Assembly (NCBI RefSeq): GCF_900114915.1
Contig: NZ_FOUS01000018.1
Location: 62,001 to 126,000 of the forward strand
Reading direction: 5' to 3'
Length of the DNA stretch: 64,000 nt
Source of the DNA: Bradyrhizobium sp. Rc3b
GTDB taxonomy: Bacteria; Pseudomonadota; Alphaproteobacteria; Rhizobiales; Xanthobacteraceae
The position numbers were made by a program, and so were the translations under genes. Positions 35,226 to 43,799 of this stretch are shown in pieces. The notes below the pieces were generated by a model, which was given only the letters and a program-made list of their open reading frames with translations, did not search any database and had not been told where the DNA came from. Every line of letters starts with the position of its first letter. Positions within the stretch are counted from its first letter, which is position 1.

Positions 35226-36101
35226 CTAAAAATTAACCCCGAACACCATCCGGGCCTGGTGGCGTTCGAAATTGACGAGGTCGAGATTGCCGCCCGATCC
35301 GGCCGGGCGCCCCCAGGCCTGCATGCTCCAGCTCAAGGTCAGCCGCGAGCGTTCGGAGAGCTGGAAATAAGCGGTCGGGCCGACGAACAGGGCCTGGCCT
35401 GAAAACTCGCCGAGGCCGATGCCTTCGTATTGCCGGAAGTAGCGCAGCTCGCCGCCGAGCAGCATGTTGGGCCGCACACGCACCAGGCCGGCGAACGCCG
35501 CACCGATCGTCGAACTCTTTTCCGACTGCCCTGCCACCTCGAAGCGCGCCCATTCCGGTTGATAGATCAGGTTGAGGGCGCCGATGGCAAAGTTCGGGAT
35601 GAGTTCGCGGTCGAAAGCGAGGGTGAATTCGGTGCCGTACATCCGCCCCTTCGCGCCGCTGGTCTCGTCGATGCGGTCGCCATGGAGCTCGGCGGCGATG
35701 GTGAGGCCGAACGGGGCGTGCTCGCGGTTGAGCAGGCGATAACGCAGGTCGAGCGAGGCGCCCTGGAAGTTGATCTGGCGGCGGTCGTCGATATCAGGGA
35801 CACCGGTGATGTCGTGCAAGCTGGCGGCGGCGCCGACCTCGATGCGGAAGTTCGGCAGCGGCACGATCTCGATCTCGACCTCTTTCTCAAGAGCGCGATA
35901 GGTCCCGCCGCCCTTGCCGAAGCGCCCCGTCGTCTGGCTCTGGAATTCGCGCTCGCCGGGATTGCCGACATCGGTGCCGATCATGAAGCCGAAGATGTGC
36001 TCGGTATCGAAGCCCTCCTCGGCGTGCCCATGCGTCGGTGTCAGCGCGATCGCGCCTGCAATCACCATCAGAAGTCTGCGAACTCCGCCGCGCATCCCCA
36101 T
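35226..36101 (-). CDS. Putative outer-membrane beta-barrel protein
   Basis: 291 residues from the Met at 36101 (another Met two codons later); signal peptide MRGGVRRLLMVIAGAIALTPTHGHA. The mature part alternates amphipathic strands (FRIEVGAAASLHDITG, SLDLRYRLLNREHAP, ARMVFGVNF) and ends with Phe, the usual OMP sorting signal. Probably a small barrel porin or transport pore. It follows pqqA on the same strand with about 230 bases between, so it may share the lanM-pqqA transcript. Cargo unknown. Confidence 0.65.
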   Translation of the reverse strand: MGMRGGVRRLLMVIAGAIALTPTHGHAEEGFDTEHIFGFMIGTDVGNPGEREFQSQTTGRFGKGGGTYRALEKEVEIEIVPLPNFRIEVGAAASLHDITGVPDIDDRRQINFQGASLDLRYRLLNREHAPFGLTIAAELHGDRIDETSGAKGRMYGTEFTLAFDRELIPNFAIGALNLIYQPEWARFEVAGQSEKSSTIGAAFAGLVRVRPNMLLGGELRYFRQYEGIGLGEFSGQALFVGPTAYFQLSERSRLTLSWSMQAWGRPAGSGGNLDLVNFERHQARMVFGVNF

Positions 36102-36278
36102 GCCCCGAAGGCGCGCGCCGCTTTGATGCGGCAGCAGCGCTGACCGAGCATCAGCGTAACACACTGCAGCAAGAGCGTGGTCGAGATTTTGATGGAAGAT
36201 GATTGAAGCCTGCGCAGGCGTGTCATCGCGTCGATGGCAAGACGCAGAGCACAACGATGCCAGGCCTGAGATCCGACA

Positions 36279-36320
36279 CTGCCACGGCTTCGACGGCGTT
36301 CACCGTCGAAGCCGCGGCAG
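36279..36320 (-). promoter_or_regulatory. 18-bp hairpin directly downstream of pqqA
   Basis: Arms CTGCCaCGGCTTCGACGG at 36279-36296 and CCGTCGAAGCCGcGGCAG at 36303-36320 pair over 18 bases with one mismatch and a 6-base loop. There is no T-run after it, so it is more likely a processing or stabilising hairpin that sets the ratio of pqqA to the rest of the transcript, as found after pqqA in other bacteria, than a simple terminator. Confidence 0.7.
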
Positions 36321-36330
36321 GTCGTCAGTC

Positions 36331-36411
36331 TTACTTGCGCGCAGCGCAGGCGTACATGTTGATTTCCATGCCGACCGGCACTTCCACGATCTTCGGAGCT
36401 TTCCAAGCCAT
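36331..36411 (-). CDS. pqqA: Pyrroloquinoline quinone precursor peptide PqqA
   Basis: A 26-residue peptide (MAWKAPKIVEVPVG MEIN MYACAARK, written with gaps) with GGGAGA upstream. It holds the invariant Glu16 and Tyr20 in the E-x3-Y order of PqqA, the two residues cross-linked by PqqE to become PQQ. It is the cofactor source for the three quinoproteins here. pqqB, pqqC, pqqD and pqqE are not next to it or anywhere in the window, so this is an unlinked (possibly additional) pqqA. It lies downstream of lanM and a small exported protein on the same strand. Confidence 0.9.
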   Translation of the reverse strand: MAWKAPKIVEVPVGMEINMYACAARK

Positions 36412-36640
36412 TCGGGGTCTCCCCAAGGTATTGAGCGCGACATCGCGCGGCGCAAAACCTAGGGCTGCGTTAGGTGCAGTTCAAGCCTCGATTCGCCTGT
36501 CGAGCGCGTCCGTGTCGATTCTTCGCGGCTGCATTTCTCTCTCGGACAAAGCCAGTTCCCTCTTGGTCAAACACGACCTGCGGGACACCGTCTTGTGCGA
36601 CGCACCGCACGTCGAATCGACACGAATGGCACCGTCGCCG

Positions 36641-36988
36641 TCAGCAGCCCTTGTCGGCCATTGCGGCGTCCGGCTTGGCACCTTCGGCGCGCTGAGCCGC
36701 CGTCGGCTGGCTCTGCATCTGCCGCTGCGCATCTTCGGATGAAGCCGGCGTTTCACCACTTGCACGATTCATCGTGCTGGTCGGCGGATGCTGGCTGGTG
36801 TCGCCCGCTGAACTGGACGAGTGCGACTGCGCTGCGCCTACCGTCACGGGACCAGAACCGGCATCCTTGTCAGTGCTGGCGCTCTTGTCAGTGCTGGCGC
36901 TGCCCGTGTTGCACGGGCCGGCGACGGCGACGCCGGCGCTCAACGCCAGGATCGCGCAGGCAGCAAGAATGGAACGTTTCGTGTTCAT
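36641..36988 (-). CDS. Small exported low-complexity protein
   Basis: 115 residues, GAGGAG six bases before the start. Signal peptide MNTKRSILAACAILALSAGVAVA. The mature part is Ser/Thr/Asp-rich with an exact tandem SASTDK repeat, a His-containing middle (QSHSSSSAGDTSQHPP) and a C-terminal Cys. Acidic and flexible, so weak metal binding is possible. No family. It stands between lanM and pqqA on the same strand and may belong to that unit. Confidence 0.65.
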   Translation of the reverse strand: MNTKRSILAACAILALSAGVAVAGPCNTGSASTDKSASTDKDAGSGPVTVGAAQSHSSSSAGDTSQHPPTSTMNRASGETPASSEDAQRQMQSQPTAAQRAEGAKPDAAMADKGC

Positions 36989-37125
36989 CTGCATCTCCTC
37001 TTCTCCCGCCGCGCTGCCCCGGCGCCGAGCAGGACTCGCGAAGAGAACAGGCCGAACAGCCTGATGTTCCGAGTGTCGGAGCGGAAATGCCCGCAAACGC
37101 CCCCTCGTCTGTTCCGATTCACCGT

Positions 37126-37518
37126 TCACCGCAACAATCGCAGCAGCGACCGGCCAGCGCGCGAATTCAGCTCCTTCGCATCCAGCGTTCCGTCCTTGTC
37201 GGGATTGGCCGCGTTGAAGCGCTGCTCGACCACGGCGAGATATTCGTCGAGCGTCAGGGTCCCATCGCGATCGGGATCGGCCGCGGCAAGCTCTTTCGCC
37301 GTCAACCGCCCGCGCAATTCGCGCGCGTCGAGCGTGCCGTCACGATCGGGATCGAGCTTTGCGAACGTTGCGGCGGCCGCCTTCTTCACCTCGGCAAGAT
37401 CGAGCGTGCCGTCATTGTCGGTGTCGAACAACTTGACTGCGCTGCCGGAGGCCGACCACGCCGGACCGGACAACAATGCAATGGTGAGTGCAAGCGCAAC
37501 TGAGCGACGCGAAATCAT
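37126..37518 (-). CDS. lanM: Lanmodulin-like lanthanide-binding EF-hand protein
   Basis: 130 residues, GGGAGG upstream. A signal peptide (MISRRSVALALTIALLSGPAWS) and four EF hands: loops 32-43 (DTDNDGTLDLAE), 56-67 (DPDRDGTLDARE), 81-92 (DPDRDGTLTLDE) and 105-116 (NPDKDGTLDAKE), 12-13 residues apart, the short spacing of lanmodulin. Pro at loop position 2, the lanmodulin hallmark, is present in loops 2, 3 and 4; loop 1 has Thr, and loop 3 has Thr instead of Asp at position 9. Periplasmic lanthanide buffer or carrier; family members bind lanthanides at picomolar levels. It is divergent from a PQQ dehydrogenase and upstream of pqqA. Confidence 0.88.
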   Translation of the reverse strand: MISRRSVALALTIALLSGPAWSASGSAVKLFDTDNDGTLDLAEVKKAAAATFAKLDPDRDGTLDARELRGRLTAKELAAADPDRDGTLTLDEYLAVVEQRFNAANPDKDGTLDAKELNSRAGRSLLRLLR

Positions 37519-37860
37519 CAAGACCTCCCAGATGAAGAGCCCCGGTTCGGGCGGGACACAACGAAATAAATCCACAAGCGGTCCCAGGTTCAAGTCCGTA
37601 ACTGCAACTTGCGCGCGCGACAACCCCGGGGAACCCGGCTTGCGCCCCCGAACGACCGACGCCCGGAGCTGCGTCGCGTCGCGGGATTTTTCAGCGTCTC
37701 CGCACAAGTGGGACTCGGTTGCCGTCAGGTTTCCGTAAGGTGACCGGCGCCTGTTCAACGATATCGACACGACACTTATGACTTTCGTATTGACGCGTTT
37801 TGGTTTCCGACGGAGTGTTGCTCCCGCAGCGTCAAAAGGCGCGCATATTGGGAGGAACGG
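37519..37860. promoter_or_regulatory. Divergent promoter region of lanM and the PQQ dehydrogenase
   Basis: 342 bases between the two starts with no gene. It is likely to hold the promoters of both, and a lanthanide-responsive control site would be expected here. No clear binding site, -35/-10 pair or riboswitch could be identified by eye. The dehydrogenase has GGGAGGAA four bases before its start. Confidence 0.45.
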
Positions 37861-39525
37861 ATGAAACGCTTTGCGATGGCCGCGAGCCTCGTCATGCTTG
37901 CATCGACTTGTGCAAGCGCACAGACCACCGAGCAACTGGTCAAGGGCGCGACCGATACATCGAACGTTCTCAATTACGGGATGGGCTACAATCTGCAGCG
38001 CTTCTCGACGCTGAACCAGATCAACAAGGACAGCGTCAAGAACCTCGTCCCGGTCTGGAATTACTCGTTCAACGACGATCGCAGCGAGGAATCGCAGCCG
38101 CTGGTGTACCAGGGCGTGATCTACGTGACCTCGCACAACGCGACCATGGCGGTCGACGCCAAGACCGGCAAGCAGATCTGGAAGACCAAGGTCGAATATC
38201 CCGCCGAGACGCCGCGCATCGTCTGTTGCGGCATCATCAATCGCGGTGCGGCGCTCTATGGCGGCAAGGTGTTTCGCACCACGCTCGACGCCAACGTGAT
38301 CGCGCTCGACGCCAAGAACGGCAAGGAGCTGTGGCGGCAGAAGGCGGCCGACATCAAGGAAGGCTACTCCATGACGGTGGCCCCGCTTGTCGCCGACGGC
38401 GTCGTCATCACCGGCATCTCCGGCGCCGAATTCGGCACCAGGGGATTCATCGACGGCTGGGATCCTGCGACGGGCAAGCATCTGTGGCGCACCCATTCGA
38501 TCCCCTCACCGGAAGAGCCCGGCGGCGATACCTGGAAGGGCGATACCTGGAAGCTCGGCGGCGGCTCGACCTGGATCACGGGGTCTTATGATCCCGAGTT
38601 GAACACGATCTATTGGGGCATCGGCAATCCCGGACCGTTCAACTCGGCGGTGCGTCCCGGCGATAATCTCTACACCTGCTCGGTGCTGGCGATGGATCCC
38701 AAGACCGGCAAGATCAAGTGGCACTACCAGTTCTCGCCGAACAATCCGTTCGACTATGACAGCGTGGCCGAGATGGTCCTCGCCGACATGAATGTCGAGG
38801 GCAAGCCGACCAAGGTGCTGATGGACGCCAACCGTAACGGCTTCTTCTACGTGCTCGACCGCACCAACGGCAAGCTGCTCGCGGCCAACCCTTACGTGAA
38901 GGTCAACTGGGCAACCGGCATCGACATGAAGACGGGACGTCCGATCGAGACCGACGTGTCGAAGGACGCGCGCGAGGGCAAGAAGGTCACGGTCTATCCG
39001 TCGATCCTTGGCGGCAAGAACTGGGAGCCGATGTCCTTCAACCCGCAGACCGGCCTTGCCTATGCCAACACGCTCGCCTTCGGCGGCAGGTACAAGACTG
39101 AGCCCGTCACCTTCAAGCAGGGTGAATGGTATCTCGGGATGGACCTGACCGACCTCTGGGAGTACGGCGACGGGCCGCGCGGTCATCTCAAGGCGATCGA
39201 TCCCATGACCGGCAAGTCGAAATGGGAAGCACCGAGCGACATTCCACGCTTCTCGGGCGTGCTGTCGACCGCGGGCGGCGTCGTGTTCTCGGGTGCCCTG
39301 ACCGGCGAGTTCGAGGCCTTCGATGCCGACACCGGCAAGAAGCTCTGGCAGTTCCAGACCGGGTCCGGCATCGAGGGCCAGCCGGTGACCTGGCAGCAGG
39401 ATGGCGTGCAGTATGTCGCGGTGACCAGCGGCTATGGCGGCGTCTACTCGCTGTTCTCGGGCGACGAGCGGCTTGCCAACGTGCCGCCCGGCGGCTCGCT
39501 GTGGGTCTTTGCGGTCAAGCAGTAA
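37861..39525 (+). CDS. PQQ-dependent alcohol dehydrogenase, lanthanide type (ExaF-like)
   Basis: 554 residues, signal peptide to about residue 21. Eight-bladed quinoprotein propeller oxidising alcohols in the periplasm. Vicinal Cys122-Cys123 (IVCCG) form the ring over PQQ; metal ligands Glu190 (GAEFG) and Asn256 (GIGNPG); catalytic Asp298 with Asp300 in FDYDS. The second Asp is the residue that marks lanthanide use (Ala or Ser in calcium enzymes). Shorter than XoxF and lacks its C-terminal extension. Followed by its cytochrome and MoxJ-like protein. Substrate is not fixed: ethanol or methanol-type alcohols. Confidence 0.93.
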   Translation: MKRFAMAASLVMLASTCASAQTTEQLVKGATDTSNVLNYGMGYNLQRFSTLNQINKDSVKNLVPVWNYSFNDDRSEESQPLVYQGVIYVTSHNATMAVDAKTGKQIWKTKVEYPAETPRIVCCGIINRGAALYGGKVFRTTLDANVIALDAKNGKELWRQKAADIKEGYSMTVAPLVADGVVITGISGAEFGTRGFIDGWDPATGKHLWRTHSIPSPEEPGGDTWKGDTWKLGGGSTWITGSYDPELNTIYWGIGNPGPFNSAVRPGDNLYTCSVLAMDPKTGKIKWHYQFSPNNPFDYDSVAEMVLADMNVEGKPTKVLMDANRNGFFYVLDRTNGKLLAANPYVKVNWATGIDMKTGRPIETDVSKDAREGKKVTVYPSILGGKNWEPMSFNPQTGLAYANTLAFGGRYKTEPVTFKQGEWYLGMDLTDLWEYGDGPRGHLKAIDPMTGKSKWEAPSDIPRFSGVLSTAGGVVFSGALTGEFEAFDADTGKKLWQFQTGSGIEGQPVTWQQDGVQYVAVTSGYGGVYSLFSGDERLANVPPGGSLWVFAVKQ

Positions 39526-39533
39526 TCCACGGC

Positions 39534-39893
39534 ATGATGCTGAGAAAACCATCTCACAAGACGGCGGCGGTCCTCGCCGCCGTCGCGGGGCTGACGGTCG
39601 CGCTTGCGGCGACCGTTCGCGCCGCGGACGACGCAACCGGCAATCCCATGCAGGCACAGATCGACCACGGCAAGTCGACCTATGCTTCGAAATGCTCGCA
39701 CTGCCACGGCCCCAATCTGATGAACTCCGGCACGATCACGCCGGACCTGCGTGCCATCCCCGACGACAAGACGCGCTTCGTCACCACAGTGAAGAACGGC
39801 AAGAACAACAAGATGCCGCCGTGGGGCGATATCCTCAACGACGAGGAGATCGGCTCCCTCTGGGCCTTCATCTCCAGCCGGAGGAAGCCATGA
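39534..39893 (+). CDS. Periplasmic c-type cytochrome, acceptor for the upstream dehydrogenase
   Basis: 119 residues; signal peptide to about residue 30. One haem site Cys54-x2-Cys57-His58 (KCSHCHGP) and a Met ligand, probably Met94 (NKMPPWGD). Monohaem cytochrome c of the quinoprotein-linked type; expected to take electrons from the dehydrogenase coded just upstream. The stop overlaps the start of the MoxJ-like gene by four bases (ATGA). Start at either of two adjacent Met codons. Confidence 0.92.
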   Translation: MMLRKPSHKTAAVLAAVAGLTVALAATVRAADDATGNPMQAQIDHGKSTYASKCSHCHGPNLMNSGTITPDLRAIPDDKTRFVTTVKNGKNNKMPPWGDILNDEEIGSLWAFISSRRKP

Positions 39894-40819
39894 GGGGCCG
39901 GCGTGCTGCATGGAGCATTGCGGCCCTTCTTTCGACGATGGGGTCGGTCGCCCTTGCGGCCGACGATCCCCTGAAGATCTGTCTCGACGAGGACCGGCCG
40001 CCGTTCTCGATGCACCACCGCGGCAAGCCGGATGCCGGCTTCGACGTGCTGCTGGCGCAGGCAATGGCGGAGCGGCTCGGACGGAAGCTGACGATCCAGT
40101 GGTTCGAGAGCAAGTTGGACGAGGATTCGAGTCCACAGCTCGAGGCCAATGCGCTGCTCTCGGATGGCCGCTGCTCGCTCGTCGGCGGCTACGCGCTGAC
40201 GAAGGATTCGCTCGTCGCCCCCGGGATGAAGACGGCGCGCTTGCCTGACTTCGCCGGGGCCACGCGCGACGATCGGCGGCGCCGCGTCGCACTCGGCGTG
40301 CTCGCGCCGAGCCAGCCTTACGTCTATTCGCCGATGACGGTCGTGCTCGGGCCGAAGGCAAGCGGCCGCAAGATCGGCGACATCGGCGATCTCGCCGGCC
40401 TTCGTCTCGTCATCGAAAGCGGCTCGCTCGGCGATGCCATCCTGATGACCTTCGACAAGGGGCGGCTGATCGACAACATCACCCATCTCGTCCCCGGCCG
40501 CGACGATCTGCTGGGCGCACTCCGGCGCGGCGACCATGACGCGACGCTGATCGACCTCGGCCGCTTCGACGCCCATCGCGCCGCGCATCCGGACACGGCG
40601 ATCACGGCGTCCGGATATTATTATCCGATCGGCGCCAATCGCGGCTATGTCGGACTGGCCAGCGATGACGCGCTGATCGACGCCGTCAACAAGGCGCTGA
40701 CGGGGCTCGCGGCCGAAGGCAAGATCGCAGAGTTAGGCATGCAGGCCGGGCTCACCTACCTGCCACCGCGCGAGCCTGCGATCCTGGGCGACGTGTGGAT
40801 GAAGATCATTCAGCGGTAG
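39890..40819 (+). CDS. MoxJ/XoxJ-like periplasmic protein
   Basis: 309 residues; signal peptide to about residue 23 (MRGRRAAWSIAALLSTMGSVALA). Type-II binding-protein fold (DPLKICLDEDRPPFSMHH, then LLSDGRCSLVGGYALTKDS and HDATLIDLGRFDAHRA). Third gene of the dehydrogenase-cytochrome-binding protein triad, the xoxF-xoxG-xoxJ order. In other methylotrophs XoxJ interacts with the dehydrogenase during maturation. It is translationally coupled to the cytochrome gene. Confidence 0.87.
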   Translation: MRGRRAAWSIAALLSTMGSVALAADDPLKICLDEDRPPFSMHHRGKPDAGFDVLLAQAMAERLGRKLTIQWFESKLDEDSSPQLEANALLSDGRCSLVGGYALTKDSLVAPGMKTARLPDFAGATRDDRRRRVALGVLAPSQPYVYSPMTVVLGPKASGRKIGDIGDLAGLRLVIESGSLGDAILMTFDKGRLIDNITHLVPGRDDLLGALRRGDHDATLIDLGRFDAHRAAHPDTAITASGYYYPIGANRGYVGLASDDALIDAVNKALTGLAAEGKIAELGMQAGLTYLPPREPAILGDVWMKIIQR

Positions 40820-40857
40820 AGCTGGTCGCGGCGAGCGGCAGCACCTCCGCGCGCTCC

Positions 40858-40979
40858 GCTGTCATACCCGCGAAGCCGGGCATCCAGTACGCCGCGGCCC
40901 AACGGGTCAATCACAACCGTCACGGAGTACTGGATCGCCCCCCAGTGCGCAATTGCGCACAAGGCGGGCGATGACAGCG
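40858..40979. repeat. Long imperfect inverted repeat (GTCATACCCGCGAAGCCGGG family)
   Basis: Left arm with GCTGTCAT...CATCCAGTAC and right arm with GTACTGGAT...ATGACAGC pair, with a further GCGCAATTGCGC palindrome in the right half. It matches the GTCATNCCCGGGC-type hairpins common between Bradyrhizobium genes. A transcript end for the dehydrogenase triad is possible. Confidence 0.6.
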
Positions 40980-41066
40980 AGGGTGCGGCAAGGCCGTCGA
41001 GCCCTTCGCAAAGTTCTGCATCATTCCGTGCTATGCTTGGCTTTTCATTCGCCCCTTTGGTGCTCC

Positions 41067-42092
41067 GTGAATTCGCCCATCAGCCCGTCCGCCACCAACC
41101 TGCGCGACCTGCTCTCCCGCGAAATCAAAACCGCCGAGCTGCTGCGCGCGCTGATTGTCGCCGGACCGATGGTGGCCGCCTATTTCATCGCGCGCGAAAC
41201 GGCGCTGCTCAATCTCGGGCTGGTCGCGGTCTCGTTGCTCATTCCCGCGCTCAGGCAGCACTTTCCGCCGAAAGTCATCGTCTGGCACTACCTCGCCATC
41301 CTCGTGACCTTTGCCGCACTCTTCCTGGCAGCCCCGATCAAGCCGCTATTCGCGGTGCTGACGGCGCTTGCCGGTTTTCTGGCGGTGGCAGGGACCCGCT
41401 ATGGCGAGCATTTCCGCACGCTGGGCAATTGGGTATTCATCCCCGCCGTCTATCTCGCCTGCGAGGTGCGCGAGGGCGTGAGCACCGCCGAAGCGCTGCG
41501 GCATGCCGGCGTGATCGTCGCCTCCTCGCCGATCGCGCTGGCACTGGTCTGCGCCATCCGGATTTACGACCAGCGGCGGCAAGGCGATGCCGCAACCTCG
41601 TTCGGGCCGCCCGCGGCCGAGTGGTTCCTGCCCGCGCTGGCAACCGCCATGGCGGTGTTCGCGGCGGCGGCGCTGGTCGAAATCCTGAACCTTGCGCAGG
41701 GGCAATGGGTGATGTGGTCGGCCGCGAGCGTCGTGGTCGGCGATCTCTCGACGTCCACCGACAAGCTGAAGCAGCGTACGATCGGCGCCTTCGTCGGCGT
41801 GCCGCTGGGCTTCCTCGCCGGCATCGTATTGCCGCAGAGCCGCGTCGGCTACGCGCTCGCGGTGCTGGCGGCGACCCTCACGCTGATCTCGTTTTCCCGC
41901 TACATCCTCGGCTTCGGCCTGCGCTGCTTCTTCATCGCGCTGGCCGCCTCCTTTGCCGGCGGCGCCAGTGGCATCGCGGAGGAGCGCATCGTCAACGTGC
42001 TGATCGGCGGCAGCTTTGGCCTCATTGCCGTGGCCCTGACCGAGATCGTGTGGCTGCGCATCATGCGTAAGGCGCGGTCGCCCCCCGGGTGA
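41067..42092 (+). CDS. FUSC-like inner-membrane protein
   Basis: 341 residues, GTG start at 41067; the frame is open upstream but without good features. Two blocks of membrane helices (AELLRALIVAGPMVAAYFI, LLNLGLVAVSLLIPAL; then WFLPALATAMAVFAAAALVEI and VGYALAVLAATLTLISF) resemble the FUSC/aromatic-acid exporter-type two-fold repeat. The helix YGEHFRTLGNWVFIPAVYLACE carries charged residues inside. Function unknown; a small-molecule efflux role is possible. Not an evident part of the neighbouring systems. Confidence 0.75.
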   Translation: MNSPISPSATNLRDLLSREIKTAELLRALIVAGPMVAAYFIARETALLNLGLVAVSLLIPALRQHFPPKVIVWHYLAILVTFAALFLAAPIKPLFAVLTALAGFLAVAGTRYGEHFRTLGNWVFIPAVYLACEVREGVSTAEALRHAGVIVASSPIALALVCAIRIYDQRRQGDAATSFGPPAAEWFLPALATAMAVFAAAALVEILNLAQGQWVMWSAASVVVGDLSTSTDKLKQRTIGAFVGVPLGFLAGIVLPQSRVGYALAVLAATLTLISFSRYILGFGLRCFFIALAASFAGGASGIAEERIVNVLIGGSFGLIAVALTEIVWLRIMRKARSPPG

Positions 42093-42202
42093 GGCGCGAA
42101 TGGGCACCTCGCCGCTGTGTCGAATGCGCCAATCTGTCTCGCTCGCCGGCCATGGCGGCGCCAGCCTGATGCAGTAGGTTCGGCCAAAATCAGGAGGGAA
42201 TC

Positions 42203-43192
42203 ATGTCCGCCAAATTCGATCGCCGCCACTTCGTCGCCGCCGGTACCACCGCACTTGCGATGCCCTTCGTCATGCGCAACGCCTCGGCGCAAGCCGCGTG
42301 GCCGTCGCGGCAGATTCGCATGATTTGCAGCTATCCCGCCGGCGGGCAGACCGACCTGCTCGCGCGCGCCTATGGTGAGTTCATCTCCAAGCAGGTCGGC
42401 AAGACTGTCGTCGTCGAGAACAAGCCCGGCGCCTCCGGCGCGATCGGCACCGCCGAAGTCGCCCGCGCCGAGCCCGACGGCCACACCATGCTGTGCTCGA
42501 TCTCGACCACCTACATCATGAACCGGGTGGTGATGAAGAATCCCGGCTACGACATGGACAAGGATTTGGCGCTCGTCAGCGTCATTCCGGGTGCCGGCCT
42601 GTTGCTGGTCGCGAACCCCAAGACCGGGGTCAAGACGCTGGAGGATTTCGTTGCGTTCGCACGCAAGAGCGGCAAGGTGAACTTCGGCACCTATAGCGCC
42701 GGCTCGGCCCCGCACATGACGATCAACGAGCTCAACAAGCAGTATGGCCTGTCCATCGAGCCGGTCCATTACCGCGGCGAAGCCCCGATGTGGACGGGGA
42801 TGCTCGAAGGCACGCTGGATGCCGCGATGGGCAGCTACACGGCGGCCCAGTCGGTCCTGCAAAGCGACCGCGGCACCGTGTTCGCGGTGCATTCGAAGAA
42901 GGTCGATGTGATCCCTGCTATCAAGACCCTCCCGGAGCAGGGCGCGACCTCGAAATTCTTCACCGTGAGCGGCTTCTCGGGCTGGGCCGTGCCGAAGGCA
43001 ACGCCGCAAGCGGTCGTCGACCGCCTGGCTGAGCTGTGCGTTGCCGCCAACAACGATCCGAAAGTGAAGGAAGTTCTCACGACCTTCGTGCTCGAACCCG
43101 CAATCGGCTTCAAGGAGAGCAACGCCCTGTATCAGCGCGAACTGCCGATCTGGATCGAGAGCGCGAAGTCTCTCGGCCTCGAGCCGGCTTGA
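42203..43192 (+). CDS. Tripartite tricarboxylate-type (Bug family) substrate-binding protein
   Basis: 329 residues, AGGAGGGAA upstream. Twin-arginine-like signal (KFDRRHFVAAGTTALAMP). Bug fold: IRMICSYPAGGQTDLLARAY, ENKPGASGAIGTAEVA and VNFGTYSAGSAPHMTINEL, the conserved binding loops. Binds a carboxylate for uptake by TctAB-type membrane proteins, which are not coded next to it, so it is an orphan binding protein, as is common for the family. Ligand unknown. Confidence 0.93.
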   Translation: MSAKFDRRHFVAAGTTALAMPFVMRNASAQAAWPSRQIRMICSYPAGGQTDLLARAYGEFISKQVGKTVVVENKPGASGAIGTAEVARAEPDGHTMLCSISTTYIMNRVVMKNPGYDMDKDLALVSVIPGAGLLLVANPKTGVKTLEDFVAFARKSGKVNFGTYSAGSAPHMTINELNKQYGLSIEPVHYRGEAPMWTGMLEGTLDAAMGSYTAAQSVLQSDRGTVFAVHSKKVDVIPAIKTLPEQGATSKFFTVSGFSGWAVPKATPQAVVDRLAELCVAANNDPKVKEVLTTFVLEPAIGFKESNALYQRELPIWIESAKSLGLEPA

Positions 43193-43336
43193 GGATCCAG
43201 GGGCGACGCAACGCGCCCGCCGTCCTTCCCGGGCCGGCTTCCGACCAAAGCCTAGTGTCGGAAGCGCAATTTCACGCTATGATTGTGCGCCACCGCCGAG
43301 AGCCTTCATCGGGGCGGAACGGGAAAGGCCGATTGC

Positions 43337-43762
43337 ATGACACCGGATGGAGTCGCTGTCGCCGTCATGGTCATCCTGCTCTTTCCGATGGGCTATTTCA
43401 CGCTGGCATCGCCCGCCTTCCTGCTGGTGAAGCTCGATATCCAGCCCGTCGCCCAGCTGCTGCGCGGAATGTTCAACGCCCATTTTCTGGTGATGCGCAT
43501 CGCCGCCGTGATTGGAACGGTGGCCCTCCTCCTCGACGGCCGCCTGGCGGCTGCGATGGGCGTCGGCATGATCGCTGCCCTGGCAATCTGGGGGCGCAGC
43601 TGGTTCATGCGGCGGATGGACGACCAGCTCAGCGCAAGGGACGCCGGCGATGCCGAAGCCCCGCGTCGGTTGCGCAGGCTACATTGGAGCGGAATGCTGG
43701 GCAACGCGGCGCTGCTCGTCGCTCTCGTGGGCAGCATTCCCTATATTGCGACGTCGGCGTAA
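43337..43762 (+). CDS. Small integral membrane protein
   Basis: 141 residues with four membrane helices (VAVAVMVILLFPMGYFTLA, MRIAAVIGTVALLLDGRL, MGVGMIAALAIWGRSWFM, LLVALVGSIPYIATSA). A charged loop (RMDDQLSARDAGDAEAPRRLRR) splits the third and fourth. No family recognised. The ATG was chosen because the helices then begin at once; the frame is open 18 codons further upstream. Confidence 0.7.
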   Translation: MTPDGVAVAVMVILLFPMGYFTLASPAFLLVKLDIQPVAQLLRGMFNAHFLVMRIAAVIGTVALLLDGRLAAAMGVGMIAALAIWGRSWFMRRMDDQLSARDAGDAEAPRRLRRLHWSGMLGNAALLVALVGSIPYIATSA

Positions 43763-43799
43763 GCGGGATAGCAATCGCTGGCAGCCTCTTGCGTCCGGC

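Noticed and set aside
38520..38552. Tandem GGCGATACCTGGAAG repeat inside the dehydrogenase, first taken as a duplication error
   Set aside because: The frame stays intact and the GDTWK repeat falls in a loop that varies in length among quinoproteins, so it is probably natural.
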